This document shows positions 5,325 to 6,844 of a stretch of DNA of 6,844 nt, one piece after another. Below the pieces are notes generated by a model. The model was given only the letters and a program-made list of their open reading frames with translations. It was not told the origin of the DNA and searched no databases. Every line of letters begins with the position of its first letter. Position 1 is the stretch's first letter. Origin of the DNA: SIG588 sp045599305 (GTDB lineage: Bacteria > Bacillota > Clostridia > Oscillospirales > Acutalibacteraceae); the NCBI GenBank assembly GCA_045599305.1, contig JAZRVU010000082.1, positions 1 through 6,844 on the forward strand, written 5' to 3'. The translations under genes and the position numbers were made by a program.

Positions 5325-6599
5325 ATGATCCATGTGGTAACACCGGGTGAAACGCTGACGGGCATCGCCGCGCGTTATGGCGTCCCGCTCGACCGGCTGA
5401 TCGCCGACAACGGGCTGGACCCGGATGAGGAACTGGTGGTGGGACAGACGCTGGTCATTCTGTTTCCCGAAGAGACGTACACGGTGCAGGCGGGTGACAC
5501 CCTGAGCGGTATCGCCGCCCGCTATGGCACCAGCGTGAACGCGCTGCTGCGCAACAATCCGCAGCTGGGCGGCGAAAGTGCCATCACGCCGGGGGAAACA
5601 TTGGTGATCCGGTATATGCAGGACAAACAGGGCACGCTCTCGATCAACGGCTACGCCTATCCCTTTATCGAACCGGCCACGCTGCGGCGCACTCTCCCCT
5701 ATCTGACCGGCCTGTCGATATTCAGTTACGGATTTGAGGAGGACGGCACGCTGATCGAGCCGGACGACGGTTGGATGCTGGCGGCGGCACGGGAATACGG
5801 CGTGATGCCGATTCTGGTGCTGACCACCCTGTCGCGAGGCGGCAGTTTTCGCAGCGAACTGGCCGGGCTGCTGCTCACAGACGACACCGTGCGGGAAAAC
5901 CTGATCGACAATCTGCTGGCGGTCATGCAGGAAAAAGGATATATGGGGGTGGACGTGGATTTCGAATATATCCCGCCGGAAAATGCCGCCGCCTTTGCCG
6001 ACTTTGTGGCCGAACTGACCGCCCGTACCAACGCGCTGGGGCTCATCACGCTGGTGGCGCTGGCACCGAAGACCTCTGTCGATCAGCCGGGTCTGCTTTA
6101 TGAAGCGCACAACTACGCCGCACTGGGCGCCGCGGCAAACTACGCCCTGCTGATGACGTATGAATGGGGCTACACCTACGGCCCGCCGATGGCGGTGGCG
6201 CCGCTGAACAACGTGCGGCGGGTGCTGGAATTCGGCGTGACGCAGATCCCGCCGGAAAAGGTCCTCATGGGCATCCCCAACTACGGATACGATTGGCCAC
6301 TGCCCTATGTGATGGGTGAAACGCGTGCCCGCACGATCTCCAATGCGGAAGCGGTCAACATTGCCCGCCGCGAGCGCGCCGATATCCAATTCGACCCGGT
6401 AGCGCAGGCGCCCTATTTCAATTATACCGATGACAGCGGACAGGCACACGTGGTCTGGTTCGAGGATGCCCGCAGCATCGAGCGCAAGCTGGCACTCATT
6501 CCGGAACTGGGGCTGCGCGGTGCCTCCTACTGGACGGTGATGCGCTGGTTTCCGCAAAACTGGGCGGTGCTCAACGCCCTTTACGACCTGCGGCAATGA
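5325..6599 (+). CDS. yaaH: LysM-LysM-GH18 spore cortex-lytic enzyme (YaaH/SleL-like)
   Basis: This 424-residue protein has the YaaH/SleL layout and length. Two LysM domains (about 2-46 and 52-97; VVTPGETLTGIAARYGV and YTVQAGDTLSGIAARYGTS) bind glycan strands. A GH18 catalytic domain follows from about 105. The catalytic DxDxE is D210-V-D212-F-E214, with E214 the proton donor. LMTYEWG (276-282), YGYDWP (320-325) and SYWTVMRWFPQNW (401-413) are further family positions. SleL hydrolyses N-acetylglucosaminyl bonds in muramic-lactam-containing cortex fragments during germination. There is no signal peptide, as usual for family members made in the mother cell. I chose ATG 5325, since MIHVVTPGETL matches family N-termini and GGAGGTGG (5308-5315) lies 9 nt upstream; TTG at 5322 is possible. 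The gene stands alone and ends at a strong terminator. Role inferred from the family. Confidence 0.93.
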   Translation: MIHVVTPGETLTGIAARYGVPLDRLIADNGLDPDEELVVGQTLVILFPEETYTVQAGDTLSGIAARYGTSVNALLRNNPQLGGESAITPGETLVIRYMQDKQGTLSINGYAYPFIEPATLRRTLPYLTGLSIFSYGFEEDGTLIEPDDGWMLAAAREYGVMPILVLTTLSRGGSFRSELAGLLLTDDTVRENLIDNLLAVMQEKGYMGVDVDFEYIPPENAAAFADFVAELTARTNALGLITLVALAPKTSVDQPGLLYEAHNYAALGAAANYALLMTYEWGYTYGPPMAVAPLNNVRRVLEFGVTQIPPEKVLMGIPNYGYDWPLPYVMGETRARTISNAEAVNIARRERADIQFDPVAQAPYFNYTDDSGQAHVVWFEDARSIERKLALIPELGLRGASYWTVMRWFPQNWAVLNALYDLRQ

Positions 6600-6640
6600 A
6601 AAGAGGCTCCGTAAGGGTGCCTTCACAAAGGGATAAATCG

Positions 6641-6747
6641 TCTGAAAACGCATCTTTCAGCGAATAACTGCTTCAAAAACAGGTGACATACGACAGTATG
6701 CCACCTGTTTTTTCATGGTTCTTCATCTGAAATATGCGGTTTTCAGA
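6641..6747. repeat. Long imperfect inverted repeat enclosing the YaaH-like gene's terminator
   Basis: The plus strand from 6641 and the minus strand from 6747 begin with the same TCTGAAAAC, then share GCAT and TTTCAG. After a less similar stretch (GAATAAC against GAAGAAC) they share AAAAACAGGTG and CATAC. The arms are therefore about 50 nt each around the loop at 6692-6695. Each arm also folds alone: CTGAAA/TTTCAG at 6642-6660 and a perfect 9-bp CATCTGAAA/TTTCAGATG at 6724-6749. This is much more than a terminator needs and looks like a foldback repeat element. Confidence 0.65.
6675..6713 (+). terminator. Strong rho-independent terminator of the YaaH-like gene
   Basis: AAAAACAGGTG (6675-6685) pairs with CACCTGTTTTT (6702-6712), and after one A-C mismatch CATAC (6687-6691) pairs with GTATG (6696-6700) around a GACA loop. 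The stem ends in six T (6708-6713). It lies 76 nt after the stop codon. The other strand ends in five T, so it may stop transcription in both directions. Confidence 0.85.
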
Positions 6748-6779
6748 TGCGCAGCAGTTTTGAATGAGATAGGATCGAG

Positions 6780-6844
6780 CGAAAACGCCGCTGACAAAGC
6801 CGCAGACATACGGCCGTATTTCAAGGCTTTTCAGCAAGTTTGCG
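6780..6844. repeat. Second foldback with a 12-bp palindromic core, cut by the window edge
   Basis: GCTGA (6790-6794) and AAAGCC (6796-6801) pair with GGCTTT (6825-6830) and TCAGC (6831-6835), leaving one bulged C. CGAAAAC (6780-6786) pairs with GTTTGCG (6838-6844) with one mismatch, so the stem probably continues past the window. In the centre is the perfect palindrome ATACGGCCGTAT (6808-6819). No coding region is visible in 6600-6844. Confidence 0.55.

Noticed and set aside
4758..6599. A 613-codon plus-strand frame extending the YaaH-like protein upstream
   Set aside because: The extra N-terminal part is antisense to the DUF6062 gene. The real start at 5325 has a strong ribosome binding site and the canonical LysM N-terminus.
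4530..6653. A 707-codon minus-strand open frame running through the complement of the whole YaaH-like gene into the DUF6062 gene
   Set aside because: Only the last 229 codons have a ribosome binding site, a promoter and family features. The rest is antisense to a clear LysM/GH18 gene, is rich in His, Arg and Gln, and reflects codon bias of the real gene.

Overview
The window reads as a moderately GC-rich chromosomal segment of a spore-forming Firmicute, most likely class Clostridia, Oscillospirales/Ruminococcaceae-like. The evidence is the ylxM-ffh-rpsP-khpA-rimM-trmD order (a Firmicutes arrangement), an HPr with the Ser46 regulatory site, a DUF6062 protein (a family I know mainly from Clostridia), a LysM-LysM-GH18 spore cortex-lytic type enzyme, strong Shine-Dalgarno sites and sigma-A promoters close to consensus. 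The genus cannot be named from the sequence alone.

Layout, left to right. Positions 1-180 hold no gene, but carry short modular repeats and a foldback. Next, on the minus strand, is ptsH (HPr), with its own promoter (643-670) and terminator (188-233). Then comes the minus-strand translation/secretion operon, transcribed from right to left: ylxM, ffh, rpsP, khpA, rimM, trmD. It starts at a perfect TTGACA-17-TATAAT promoter (4462-4490) and probably ends at a weak hairpin after trmD. Most junctions are tight: 1-nt overlap rpsP/khpA, 4-nt overlap rimM/trmD, 19 nt ylxM/ffh. Between khpA and rimM, however, lies a strong terminator-like hairpin built from a direct repeat, which may split the operon or lower expression of the two RNA-maturation genes. 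Compared with the Bacillus subtilis order as I know it, ylqD and rplS are missing.

Upstream of the operon, a minus-strand DUF6062 gene and a plus-strand YaaH/SleL-like gene diverge from a 105-nt shared promoter region. The YaaH-like gene ends at a strong terminator (6675-6713), which sits at the centre of a much longer imperfect inverted repeat (6641-6747). A second, related foldback follows and runs to the window edge.

Functionally, ylxM/ffh act in co-translational protein targeting, rpsP encodes a 30S subunit protein, khpA an RNA-binding protein, rimM a 30S maturation factor and trmD the tRNA m1G37 methyltransferase. HPr couples sugar uptake to carbon catabolite control. I see no mobile element, CRISPR array, tRNA or defence system. 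The least explained items are the DUF6062 protein with two CxxC/CxxH modules, the hairpin inside the operon, and the foldback repeats at both ends.
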